Below are positions 1 to 9,390 of a stretch of 64,000 nt of DNA, in pieces. Where the stretch lies: contig SUTT01000004.1 of the NCBI GenBank assembly GCA_015152565.1, positions 1 through 64,000 of the forward strand, read 5' to 3'. The notes under the pieces are model-generated. The model was not told the DNA's origin and made no database searches. It worked only from the letters and a program-made list of their open reading frames with translations. A program made the position numbers and the translations under genes. The stretch is from Cyanobacteria bacterium SIG27 (GTDB taxonomy: Bacteria > Cyanobacteriota > Vampirovibrionia > Gastranaerophilales > Gastranaerophilaceae). The stretch's first letter is position 1. Each line of letters starts with the position of its first letter.

Positions 1-30
1 ATTCAATCAAGCCGTGTTTTTCTCTTTTCC

Positions 31-81
31 GTCTACTTTTCTCTTTTTCGTCGGCGCATGAGAAAAAAGAGAAAAGTAGAC
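31..81. repeat. 18-bp perfect inverted repeat
   Basis: The arms GTCTACTTTTCTCTTTTT (31-48) and its exact reverse complement (64-81) flank a 15-nt G+C-richer loop. A second small hairpin (AAGAAAC-TTTA-GTTTCTT, 82-99) follows directly. The stem is too long and lacks the layout of a simple terminator, so it may be a repeat copy or the remnant of a mobile element. No gene is visible in 1-180. Confidence 0.6.
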
Positions 82-99
82 AAGAAACTTTAGTTTCTT

Positions 100-126
100 T
101 AAAACAAATTAGGGCGAAAGCCCTAA
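100..126 (-). terminator. Rho-independent terminator of purA
   Basis: On the minus strand the stem TTAGGGC, tetraloop TTTC and stem GCCCTAA are followed by TTTGTTTT. It lies about 55 nt beyond the purA stop codon. Confidence 0.75.
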
Positions 127-180
127 ATAAAAATATAACTAATTTTGTATAAATAGCATGCGCTGTGTAATTTTATTCTA

Positions 181-1494
<1,314 letters not shown>

Positions 1495-1506
1495 TCAACC
1501 AACCTA

Positions 1507-1534
1507 TTTTACTATGAAATTATTTATAGTAAAA
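1507..1534. promoter_or_regulatory. Palindrome in the purA/cysS divergent promoter region
   Basis: TTTTACTAT and ATAGTAAAA (9 bp, 10-nt centre) form a perfect inverted repeat midway between the two divergent genes. Each arm carries a TAAAAT-like -10 in opposite directions, so it may be a bidirectional promoter or an operator. Function is inferred from position only. Confidence 0.35.
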
Positions 1535-1580
1535 TCATCTTAGCGAGAAAAATTTTGAGCAAAATTTGTTGAGGAAAATT

Positions 1581-2972
1581 ATGTTAAAAATTTATAATAC
1601 ACTATCTAACCAAATAGAAGTTTTTAAACCATTAGAAGAAAACAAAGTTAAAATGTATGTTTGTGGTCCTACTGTTTATGACCATGCGCACTTAGGGCAT
1701 GCAAGATGTTATATTACTTGGGATACATTATACCGTTATTTAAAATTTAAAGGTTATGATGTAACGTATTGTAGAAATGTAACCGATGTTGATGATAAAA
1801 TTCTTAAAAAATCAGATACAGAGGGAGTTGAACCATCTGTAATTACTGATAGATATTATAAATCTTTTATTAATTCCATGAATGGTTTAAACGTTTTAAA
1901 ACCAGATATTGAACCAAGAGCAACTAAAACACTTGGCGAAATGATTGCTATGGTTAAAAAATTAGAAACAGATGGCTTTGCTTATGCTGTTGATGGTGAT
2001 GTTTATTTTAGAGTTGAAAAATACGCTAAATATGGACAATTATCTTCTCAGCCAATTAAAGACTTGTTAAATGGTGCTCGTGTTGAAGCGAATGACAAAA
2101 AAGAATCGCCGCTTGATTTTGCATTGTGGAAAAAAGATGAAAAATTTGGCTATAAATCTCCTTGGGGTGTAGGTCGCCCTGGTTGGCACATTGAATGCTC
2201 TGCAATGAGCAAAAAGCATTTAGGTAACACTATTGATATTCACGCTGGTGGAGCTGACCTTGCTTTTCCTCACCATGAAAACGAAAGAGCGCAATCAGAA
2301 TGTGCTAATGGTTGTCAATTTTCTAAATATTGGATGCATAATGGCTTTGTTACAATAAACAAAGAAAAAATGTCTAAATCGTTAAATAACTTTTTAACTA
2401 TTGATGATGTATTAAAAACGTATGATACAAACGCAATTAGATTGTTCATTTTAACAAATCATTATCGCATGCCTGTAGAATTTAATGATGTTGCTTTGTC
2501 TGGCGCTGCGTCTGGAGCTAAACGTTTGATTAATTCTATTGCAGGTATTGTTATAGGTGAAGAATATGATAGCGAAGCTATAAAAGCTTTTGAAGAAGCA
2601 ATGGATGAAGATTTAAATACATCTAAAGCTTTGGCAATTCTTTTTGGATTAGCTGAAAAAGTAAGAAAGGGTGAAAATAAGCAAATTAGCGCTAATACTT
2701 TATCTTATCTTGGTTCTGTTTTAGGTTTTGATTTTAGTTTATCTCAAAAAGAAGTTTCAGCAGATGAGCTAAAAGCAATAGTTGAACCATTGTATGATGA
2801 ATTTAATATTGATAAAAATAACGAAAATCCGATTGATGAAATAATTAAACTAAGAAAAATTGCAAGAGATAATAAAGACTGGGCAAAATCTGATGAAATC
2901 AGAGATAAGCTTTTAGCTCATAAAATTCAACTTAAAGACACAAAAGAGGGCACAACTTGGCAAATAATATAG
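1581..2972 (+). CDS. cysS: Cysteinyl-tRNA synthetase
   Basis: Charges tRNA-Cys with cysteine. The protein is 463 aa from the ATG at 1581, which has GAGG upstream. The ORF track extends to a TTG at 1566, but that adds five residues and would sit before the SD. The HIGH-type motif appears as HAHLGHAR and the KMSKS motif as EKMSKSLN. Zinc ligands are visible in YVCGPTVY, HIECSAMS and the FPHHENERAQSE segment. The stop lies 16 nt inside rsmI, so the two genes are probably co-translated. Standard length and layout. Confidence 0.97.
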   Translation: MLKIYNTLSNQIEVFKPLEENKVKMYVCGPTVYDHAHLGHARCYITWDTLYRYLKFKGYDVTYCRNVTDVDDKILKKSDTEGVEPSVITDRYYKSFINSMNGLNVLKPDIEPRATKTLGEMIAMVKKLETDGFAYAVDGDVYFRVEKYAKYGQLSSQPIKDLLNGARVEANDKKESPLDFALWKKDEKFGYKSPWGVGRPGWHIECSAMSKKHLGNTIDIHAGGADLAFPHHENERAQSECANGCQFSKYWMHNGFVTINKEKMSKSLNNFLTIDDVLKTYDTNAIRLFILTNHYRMPVEFNDVALSGAASGAKRLINSIAGIVIGEEYDSEAIKAFEEAMDEDLNTSKALAILFGLAEKVRKGENKQISANTLSYLGSVLGFDFSLSQKEVSADELKAIVEPLYDEFNIDKNNENPIDEIIKLRKIARDNKDWAKSDEIRDKLLAHKIQLKDTKEGTTWQII

Positions 2973-3778
2973 AAAATGCTCTATATGTTGTTGCAACTCC
3001 TATTGGTAATTTAGATGATATTACCCTAAGAGCCATAGAAACGCTAAAACAAGTTGATATAATTGCAGCGGAAGATACTAGAAACACAAGTGTTTTACTA
3101 GAAAAATATGGAATAACTACAAGACTTATTAGTTATCATAAATATAGTGAGACTTCTCGCTGTGAGCTATTTTTGAGCTATTTAAATGAAGGTAAATCAA
3201 TCGCACTTGTATCTGACGCAGGGACTCCTTTGATATCTGACCCTGGAGCGATTTTAGTTGAAGCTGTGTTAAATGCAGGGTTTAGAGTTGTTCCAATAGT
3301 AGGAGCAAGTGCAGTTATTGGGTTATTATCTGCAATTCCAAGAAAATGCGAAGATTTTAAATTTATTGGATTTTTGCCTAGAGTTAAAAATCAAATACTT
3401 GAAGTTATTTCAAAAAACCAATACGAAAACTTGGTTTTTTATGAAAGCCCAAATCGTTTAATTGAAACCTTAGAAACTATTGCAATTGAATATCCAGATA
3501 AAAAAGTTGCAATTGGAAGAGAATTAACTAAAAAATTTGAAGAAATAAAAGTTGGTAAAATAACTGAAATTATTGAATATTTTAAAAATAATACCTTAAA
3601 AGGTGAAATTGCAGGACTTTTATATAAAGATGAAAAACAAGAAGAGATTGATGTTTCATCCAAAATAAAAAAATTAAAAACCCTAAATTTAAAAGATAAA
3701 GAAATCGCTTCAATAATTGCGACACTTTACGATGTGAATAAAAATCAAGTTTATAAAAAATGTCTTGAAATTGATTAA
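2957..3778 (+). CDS. rsmI: 16S rRNA 2'-O-ribose (C1402) methyltransferase
   Basis: Member of the tetrapyrrole-methylase fold family that methylates the ribose of C1402 in 16S rRNA using SAM. Visible motifs are VATPIGNLDDITLRA at the N-terminus, AAEDTR, SDAGTPLISDPG, the VPIVGASAV SAM loop and FYESPNRL. No ATG is available near the conserved N-terminus. The start is a TTG at 2957 preceded by a good GAGGG SD, overlapping the end of cysS by 16 nt. The protein is 273 aa, typical of the family. Confidence 0.93.
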   Translation: MANNIENALYVVATPIGNLDDITLRAIETLKQVDIIAAEDTRNTSVLLEKYGITTRLISYHKYSETSRCELFLSYLNEGKSIALVSDAGTPLISDPGAILVEAVLNAGFRVVPIVGASAVIGLLSAIPRKCEDFKFIGFLPRVKNQILEVISKNQYENLVFYESPNRLIETLETIAIEYPDKKVAIGRELTKKFEEIKVGKITEIIEYFKNNTLKGEIAGLLYKDEKQEEIDVSSKIKKLKTLNLKDKEIASIIATLYDVNKNQVYKKCLEID

Positions 3779-3785
3779 TTTTAGA

Positions 3786-4190
3786 TTATATCGCACATAA
3801 ATTTTGCGCAAAATCTAATATTTTTCTTAAAACTTGTTGTGTAACTCTAGCGTATGCTAATTTTTTCAATAAATTATAATCAATCGATTTTAAACCTTTT
3901 GAAAGTTTGAAAGTTTTGATTAAAGTTATCAATTGGATAATATCTAAACTCATCATGACTATTTTTTTAATTTGATATAGTTTTTTATTTGTCAAAATTC
4001 TCATAACTTTATTGATTTTAGATAAAACTTTTCTTATTTCGTCGTTAATTTCAAGAATTTGTTTTGCTTTTTCAAGCATAGTTATATGAATTTTATTAAC
4101 CTTATTTTCAAGTCTAATTAAGCCTTTTATAGCGAAAAAGGCAACAACAATTTCAAGAATTATTAAAACTATGTGCGCAAAAACAAGCAT
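3786..4190 (-). CDS. Hypothetical single-pass membrane protein
   Basis: This 134-aa protein was not recognised. It has one strong N-terminal hydrophobic segment (about residues 3-25, VFAHIVLIILEIVVAFFAI), followed by a basic Lys/Ile/Leu-rich helical region with a coiled-coil look (residues 28-75) and a second amphipathic helical stretch. It is probably anchored with a cytoplasmic helical domain. No SD is present; TATAAT lies exactly 6 nt before the ATG, so the mRNA may be leaderless. It is convergent with rsmI. Confidence 0.6.
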   Translation of the reverse strand: MLVFAHIVLIILEIVVAFFAIKGLIRLENKVNKIHITMLEKAKQILEINDEIRKVLSKINKVMRILTNKKLYQIKKIVMMSLDIIQLITLIKTFKLSKGLKSIDYNLLKKLAYARVTQQVLRKILDFAQNLCAI

Positions 4191-4196
4191 TTATGT

Positions 4197-4202
4197 ATTA
4201 TA
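4197..4202 (-). promoter_or_regulatory. -10 element 6 nt before ATG (leaderless candidate)
   Basis: TATAAT on the minus strand lies 6 nt upstream of the ATG of the 134-aa membrane protein, with ATGAAA 17 bp further up as a possible -35. No SD lies between. Confidence 0.5.
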
Positions 4203-4254
4203 ATAAGTGTAAAGATTAATTTCATCATCAAACTATATTATTTTTAAGGATAAA

Positions 4255-5628
4255 ATGAATTATAAAGCCTCGATACTTTGGTCAGGACGACTGTATAAGC
4301 TTTTAGAAAAGTTAAATTTAGAAGAAAAATTTAACCTTGATGCGCTTGTTGATAACAACATGCCTGAAGTTTTATCTAAATTGCAAAATTCCGCATCGTT
4401 AAAAAAGGTAGCAATTTGTCAGACAAACGGAAAAGCAAGCACTGCTAATTTTTTAAATCAAATTATAGCTGCCGATGATAAAACTTTTGTTTCAAATATT
4501 TCAAAAACAGGTAAAAAATATCCTCCGCTGACTTCGATTATTATGGATTTAGCTAAAGGTTTTGATATTTTTGATTCTGAATGTCATAAAGATTACTATG
4601 TTATGGCTCTAAATGAATTTGAACTTGATAATTATTTTAATTCAATGCGTTTCGATTATCTTTTGTTAGGTAATTTATTTATTGATCAAAAAGACTATGC
4701 AACTCTAGAAGAAAAAAGAGAAAAAATTCAAAGTGCCATAACACTAAATTCTAAGCTTGATTTGATAATCAATGCCGATGACCCCTTGTTTTATCGTATT
4801 GATGAAATTAAAAATGACACTCTTTTAAATAAAAAAAGAAATAAATTTTATTATGGTTTTAATAATATCGAATTTGGAGATAACAATAAAAATCTTTCTC
4901 AAAAAAACGATTTTCTAACTTGCCCAAATTGCTCTTGCAGATTGGATTATAGAAAAATATTTTATTCTCATATTGGAGATTATGATTGCGCTTGCGGTTT
5001 TAAAAGACCAAAGCTTGATTTAAGTGCAGATGCTAAAATATTTGACGACTATTCGTTTTTAACCGTTTATTATAAAGATAATAAAATGGTCTTTAGAGTT
5101 CCAGTTGGAGGAATTGAGGGCGCTTATAATGCGCTTGGCGCTATTGCGGTTGCAATTAATTTGGGAATTGAAAGAAAAATAATTTCTAATGCTTTTGATG
5201 ATTTTAAAAGCATTAAAGGAATTGATGAAATTTTAAATTATAAAGATAAAACTATTAAAATTAAAACAGCCAAAAACCCAACATCTTTATCTTTGGCGCT
5301 TAGAGAACTTTATGCTAAAAAAAATACGAAAGTTGTTTTTTGCTTAAATGATAGTTTAGCTGATGGAATTGATACAAGTTGGATTTGGGATAGTAATTTC
5401 AACAGTGTTTCTCAATTTGAAAATAAAATTTTTGTTAGTGCGAACAGGTTTGATGATATGGCACTAAGATTGAAATATGCTAATGTTAATCCAAGTTTAA
5501 TTATTATGGATGGTTCAATTAAAAATGCAATTCGTTGTTGTTATTGGGATTTAGAAAAAAACGAATCAATGTTGATCATCACAAGTCCATCTTTAATTGA
5601 TGAAATTTACGATATTTTAAATAAATAG
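4255..5628 (+). CDS. MurT-like Mur ligase (DUF1727)
   Basis: Resembles MurT, the ligase half of the MurT/GatD complex that amidates lipid II D-glutamate. The order is a Mur-ligase core with an inserted Cys4 zinc ribbon (CPNCSCRL...CACG, about residues 223-247), the adenine-side motif NADDP, and a C-terminal DUF1727 domain with AKNPTSLSLALREL and DSLADGIDTSWIWD, which holds the partner-binding/catalytic Asp region. Unusually, the P-loop reads CQTNGKAST rather than GTNGKTT, and the NLFRDQLDRYGE-type motif is reduced to NLFIDQKDYATL, so ATP use is doubtful. No gatD lies next to it. AAGGA precedes the ATG. Confidence 0.8.
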   Translation: MNYKASILWSGRLYKLLEKLNLEEKFNLDALVDNNMPEVLSKLQNSASLKKVAICQTNGKASTANFLNQIIAADDKTFVSNISKTGKKYPPLTSIIMDLAKGFDIFDSECHKDYYVMALNEFELDNYFNSMRFDYLLLGNLFIDQKDYATLEEKREKIQSAITLNSKLDLIINADDPLFYRIDEIKNDTLLNKKRNKFYYGFNNIEFGDNNKNLSQKNDFLTCPNCSCRLDYRKIFYSHIGDYDCACGFKRPKLDLSADAKIFDDYSFLTVYYKDNKMVFRVPVGGIEGAYNALGAIAVAINLGIERKIISNAFDDFKSIKGIDEILNYKDKTIKIKTAKNPTSLSLALRELYAKKNTKVVFCLNDSLADGIDTSWIWDSNFNSVSQFENKIFVSANRFDDMALRLKYANVNPSLIIMDGSIKNAIRCCYWDLEKNESMLIITSPSLIDEIYDILNK

Positions 5629-5753
5629 TTTGCAATTGAAGAAAAAAAGTTATAAAATAAGACAAAATCAAACTATTTGCGCTATACATTCTTTATTTTT
5701 AAAAAATTATTGCGCCGACGGTCTGAAAAAATACAACTAAAAAGGAGACCAAA

Positions 5754-6029
5754 ATGTACGAAGACAAAAATTTAGTGTGCGAAGAATGCTCAAAAGAATT
5801 TGTTTTTAGCGCAGGAGAACAAGAGTTCTATGCTCAAAAAGGACTTGTTAATATTCCAAAAAGATGTCCTGAATGCAGAAAAGCAAGAAAGCATAAATCA
5901 AAAAGAAAATTGTATGACGCAGTTTGCTCTGCATGTGGAGTTGAAACAAAAGTTCCTTTTAAACCAACTGAAGGAAAAGAAGTTTTCTGTAAAGAATGTT
6001 TTGCAAAGCAAAAAGAAGCTCAACAATAA
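5754..6029 (+). CDS. Small double zinc-ribbon protein
   Basis: A 91-aa protein with four CxxC knuckles. The first half (VCEECSKEF...RCPECRKARK) matches the zinc-ribbon family often annotated as 'probable zinc-binding domain'. The second half (CSACGVETKVPF...FCKECF) resembles the CxxCG/CxxC ribbon that often follows it. It is basic between the ribbons and probably binds nucleic acid. Function in this family is not established. A strong SD (AAAGGAGA) and a long AT-rich leader suggest high expression. A terminator follows the stop. Confidence 0.75.
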   Translation: MYEDKNLVCEECSKEFVFSAGEQEFYAQKGLVNIPKRCPECRKARKHKSKRKLYDAVCSACGVETKVPFKPTEGKEVFCKECFAKQKEAQQ

Positions 6030-6050
6030 CAATAAAAAAATAATATTAAA

Positions 6051-6077
6051 ATACACCCAAAAAGGGTGTATTTTTTT
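6051..6077 (+). terminator. Rho-independent terminator
   Basis: Stem ATACACCC / GGGTGTAT with an A-rich loop, followed by a T run, 21 nt after the zinc-ribbon gene. Confidence 0.9.
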
Positions 6078-6132
6078 GGAACTTTTTTAAAAATTTAACG
6101 TCAAATAAGGTATAAATGCCGTATTTGCTACT

Positions 6133-6169
6133 AGGCTCTTGGGAGGAGAGAACTAAGAGCCTTTTTTTA
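6133..6169 (+). terminator. Second, orphan terminator-like hairpin
   Basis: Stem AGGCTCTT / AAGAGCCT with a 14-nt purine-rich loop (GGGAGGAGAG...) and a T run on the plus strand. It lies after an already good terminator and has no plus-strand gene between, so it may end a short untranslated transcript. Confidence 0.65.
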
Positions 6170-6706
6170 TTTTTTCTTGTAAATCAAAGCTAAAACAACC
6201 ATTGAACAATAAAGCATAAATTCAACAGTTTCTTCAACGCATGAATTATGCAGAGTTTTTTCAGAAATAATTTGAATTAAAACGCATAAAACTGCAATTA
6301 GAAATGTCCAAAATGGAAATTTTATGTTTTTAATCATATCAATAATATCAACCCAAATTTTCTTGATTAAGGCATATAAAACCCCGATACCAATATAAAT
6401 TCCAACTAAAATATGGCAGAGTTTTTTGTTAAATTGAACTACACTTTCATCAACAAATACTCTTCCATAGCTAATTTCTCTTGCAAACATTAAAAGAAAA
6501 AGCATAGCTAAAAAAGTAAAAAATGTTTTATGATTTTTTGTTTTAATTGAAACAAAAAAACCGCCTAAAAGTGCAACAAGCTGCAAATTTTCTAATAGTG
6601 TATTTTCTTCGATGGTTTCTAAATTAAAAATTTTTATAAAAATAACGCTTGCGATAAGCGATAGAATAATTAAAAAGTTTTCTTTATAAAATTTGAAATC
6701 CAACAT
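6167..6706 (-). CDS. Hypothetical multi-pass membrane protein
   Basis: A 179-aa integral membrane protein with about five hydrophobic helices (around residues 9-27, 40-53, 61-77, 95-113 and 130-149) plus a C-terminal one. The acidic/Arg motif FAREISYGR after the third helix resembles the EEISWGQR motif of an uncharacterised bacterial membrane family, and EETVEF near the end fits the same pattern. No function can be given. It is divergent from the FlhA-C-like gene. The start has a weak AAGGGAGTT SD. Confidence 0.65.
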   Translation of the reverse strand: MLDFKFYKENFLIILSLIASVIFIKIFNLETIEENTLLENLQLVALLGGFFVSIKTKNHKTFFTFLAMLFLLMFAREISYGRVFVDESVVQFNKKLCHILVGIYIGIGVLYALIKKIWVDIIDMIKNIKFPFWTFLIAVLCVLIQIISEKTLHNSCVEETVEFMLYCSMVVLALIYKKK

Positions 6707-6788
6707 TTTTAACTCCCTTTGTAAAATTAGCCTTAATTTATCTCAATTTTACCACATTTTTATTCAAATCTATGTTAAAATTAATATT

Positions 6789-8240
6789 ATGAGTAAAGAA
6801 TTTAAACAAGAATTTTCAATTAAATCTATCCCTACAGATGACACACTATTATTAGAAAATACACTTAATGCTATGAGCACAAGTGGTTGGGAATTATATT
6901 CAATTTATGAAGCAGAACAAAATTCTAAAATTGTCTATAATTGCATTTTTGTAAAAGAAACAGCAGTTGAGGAAGACGAAACAACTGATGAAATAATTAA
7001 TTTCAGAAGTACGGTTGAGCGTATGCTTTATACTAGCGATGAGCCTTACGAGCTTTGTTTAAATCTTCAAAAGAAAATTAGAGATAAAAAAGAAAAAATA
7101 GAGCGTGTTAAAAAGTTTCTTGAAAATTCAAAAGAAGATGAAAGAGAGCTTTTAAACGAAGAAATTAAAAAAGATATTGATGAATTAAATAATCTAAAAA
7201 GAGATTTAAAAGAAATTTTAGCTCCATCTAAAATGTCTAAATTTTTAGGAGAAGAAAAGCTTTCAATCAGTTTATCAAGCGAAAACTATTCATTGTGTGA
7301 TCCTAAAAATGAGAAAAATTTACTTTCTCAAACTGTTAGAGTTCGCCAAGAATTAACTAACGATTTAGGCTATATCATTCCAAAAGTACAATTTATTGAA
7401 AACGCTTCATTGGATGAATTTGATTTTTCAATTAATATCCACGGTGTAAGCGTAGTTAGCGCTAAAGCATATCCTGATTATTTAGCATTTTTTGAAGATG
7501 AGTTAAATTTTGAAAAAGCTCCAAAAGAAGCAATTAAAGAAAAAGACCCATTAACCAAAAGAAAAATGCTTTGGATTCCAAAAGAATTATGTGAAAACTA
7601 TTGGGTTGAGGGGCTTGAAGCCACAGAATATATCGCTCAATATTTAGCTCATTATTCAATTGTTCATGTTGATGAAATTTTTGATTATAAAGATTTAAAT
7701 CGCTATGTTGAATATGTAACTGAACAAAATGAATTTTTAACTGAGTCAATTTTAGGCGAATTTATTAGCGTTTCAGAGCTAAAATATATCTTAACTCAGT
7801 TGATTAGAGAAAGAGTTTCGATTAAAGATATCGTTTACATTTTTGAAAAATTAAACGATTTTTCAGATGACCCTAATAAAGCTGATTTATTAGATAAATT
7901 AAGAATATCTTTATCAAGACAAATTTCAGCTTCAGTCGCTTCAAAAGATAAAGAAATCTTAGCTTACGAGCTTGACGATGATACATTAGAACTTCTTGAA
8001 GCACAAACAAACAAAGAAGAATCTAACGTTAAAATTGATTTATCCAAGTTTTCAAAATTTAAAAAGATTTTAAAAGAAACAAGAAAAGATATAATTGAAC
8101 AAAATGCAATAATTGTTGCTCCTGCTCAATATAGACAAGTTATTTTCATTTTGGTTTCTCAATTATTTATGGATATTCCTGTAATTTCTTTTGAAGAAGT
8201 TAATTTGGATTATAAATTAACTATTTTAGGTAAAATATAA
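6789..8240 (+). CDS. Soluble FlhA C-terminal-domain (export gate) homologue with DUF4177-like head
   Basis: A 483-aa protein from the ATG at 6789; the ORF-track start at 6693 lies over the divergent neighbour's promoter. Residues about 10-60 look like DUF4177 (SGWELYSIYEAE). Residues about 75-140 are charged coiled coil. From about residue 155 to the end it follows the cytoplasmic domain of FlhA/SctV: VRVRQELTNDLGYIIPKVQF, WIPKE...GLEATEYIAQYL, LTQLIRERVSIKDIVYIFEKL, LRISLSRQIS, and a final PVISFEEV. In flagellar and type III secretion systems this domain forms a nonameric ring that docks substrates. The N-terminal half of FlhA with its membrane helices and FHIPEP signature is absent. prfB starts 2 nt after the stop. 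TAAAAT lies 7 nt before the ATG, with no SD. Confidence 0.85.
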   Translation: MSKEFKQEFSIKSIPTDDTLLLENTLNAMSTSGWELYSIYEAEQNSKIVYNCIFVKETAVEEDETTDEIINFRSTVERMLYTSDEPYELCLNLQKKIRDKKEKIERVKKFLENSKEDERELLNEEIKKDIDELNNLKRDLKEILAPSKMSKFLGEEKLSISLSSENYSLCDPKNEKNLLSQTVRVRQELTNDLGYIIPKVQFIENASLDEFDFSINIHGVSVVSAKAYPDYLAFFEDELNFEKAPKEAIKEKDPLTKRKMLWIPKELCENYWVEGLEATEYIAQYLAHYSIVHVDEIFDYKDLNRYVEYVTEQNEFLTESILGEFISVSELKYILTQLIRERVSIKDIVYIFEKLNDFSDDPNKADLLDKLRISLSRQISASVASKDKEILAYELDDDTLELLEAQTNKEESNVKIDLSKFSKFKKILKETRKDIIEQNAIIVAPAQYRQVIFILVSQLFMDIPVISFEEVNLDYKLTILGKI

Positions 8241-8242
8241 TC

Positions 8243-9341
8243 ATGGATATTAATCTTTTAATTGATGAACTAAAACAAAAGATAAATTCTTTAAAAGAAC
8301 GCTTTTTTTCAATAGAAAGGTGTCTTTGACTTTGACAACTTAAAAAGTCGCAGTTTAGAAATTGAAGAAGAACTAAAACAAGAAAATATCTGGTCTAATC
8401 AAGAATTATCTTCAAAGCTCTTAAAAGAACAAAAAGAAATTAAATCAAAACTTGAAAACCTTTCTTCTTGGAGCTCTGTAATTGAAGATTCTCTTGTTGC
8501 TCTTGAATTAGAAGATGAAAGTTTAATTGAAGAAACAAAGAAAAATCTTTTAAAACTTGAAAGTGATTTTGATAAGTTTGACCTTGAAAACATGTTAAAT
8601 GGTGAATATGATAAGTGTGACGCTATTTTAACAATTAATTCTGGAGCAGGTGGCACTGATGCTCAAGATTGGGCAGATATGCTATTTAGAATGTATCTTA
8701 GATGGGCGCAAATTAAGGGTTATACAACAGAACTTCTTGATAAATCTGATGGAGATGAAGCAGGGATAAAATCTGCAACCTTTAAAGTTTGTGGTTTATA
8801 TGCTTATGGTTATTCAAAAGCAGAAAAAGGAGTGCACAGGCTCGTTAGAATTTCTCCGTTTAATGCTAACGGTAAAAGACAAACAAGCTTTGCTTCGCTG
8901 GAAGTTTCCCCTGTTGTTGAAGATTTTTCATCTAAAATTGAAATTAAACCTGATGAAATCGAAGTGGACACCATGCGCTCAGGTGGTGCCGGAGGGCAAA
9001 ACGTTAATAAAGTTGAAACAGCGGTTAGAATTAAACACTTGCCAACGGGAATTGTTGTAAAATGCCAACAACAGCGCTCTCAATTACAAAACAAAGAAAC
9101 AGCTATGCAAATGTTGGCTTCAAAGCTTCTTGCAATTAAACAAGCTGAATATGAAGCTAAAATGGGCACTTTAAAGGGTGAAGTTATGGATGTGAATTTT
9201 GGTTCTCAAATTCGCTCATACGTTTTTCATCCATACAAAATGGTTAAAGACCACAGAACAAGTTTTGAAACTGCAAATGTTGACGCTGTTATGAATGGTG
9301 AAATTGATGGGTTTATTGAAAGTTATTTAAGAAATAAATAA
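8243..9341 (+). CDS. prfB: Peptide chain release factor 2 (programmed +1 frameshift)
   Basis: Reads UGA and UAA stop codons and triggers peptide release. The ORF track shows only the C-terminal part (8592 on). The full gene starts at ATG 8243, runs 28 codons to an in-frame TGA at 8327, and continues in the +1 frame from GAC 8328, giving 365 aa, the normal RF2 length. The catalytic GGQ is in [10 protein letters not shown]. The codon-recognition region is present before it, although I could not map the SPF tripeptide beyond [10 protein letters not shown]. It lies 2 nt after the FlhA-C-like gene. Confidence 0.95.
8316..8330 (+). promoter_or_regulatory. RF2 autoregulatory frameshift site
   Basis: AAAGG followed by TGT CTT TGA C. 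This is the conserved RF2 slippery site: an internal SD-like AAAGG three nt before CTT, then a UGA stop in a poor context (UGAC). Low RF2 lets the ribosome slip +1 and make full-length RF2. Confidence 0.95.
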
Positions 9342-9365
9342 AAGCGCAAATTTTTTCTTTCACGC

Positions 9366-9383
9366 TCCTTGTATAAACAAGGA
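9366..9383 (+). promoter_or_regulatory. Hairpin covering the SD of the AAA ATPase gene
   Basis: TCCTTG-TATAAA-CAAGGA forms a 6-bp stem whose 3' arm is the SD (AAGGA), 7 nt before the ATG at 9391. It could make translation temperature- or ribosome-dependent. Regulation is inferred. Confidence 0.4.
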
Positions 9384-9390
9384 AAAACTC

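Noticed and set aside
8592-9341. prfB starting at the ATG shown in the ORF track.
   Set aside because: That would remove the N-terminal domain. The AAAGG...CTTTGAC frameshift site and the upstream 28 codons restore the exact family length.
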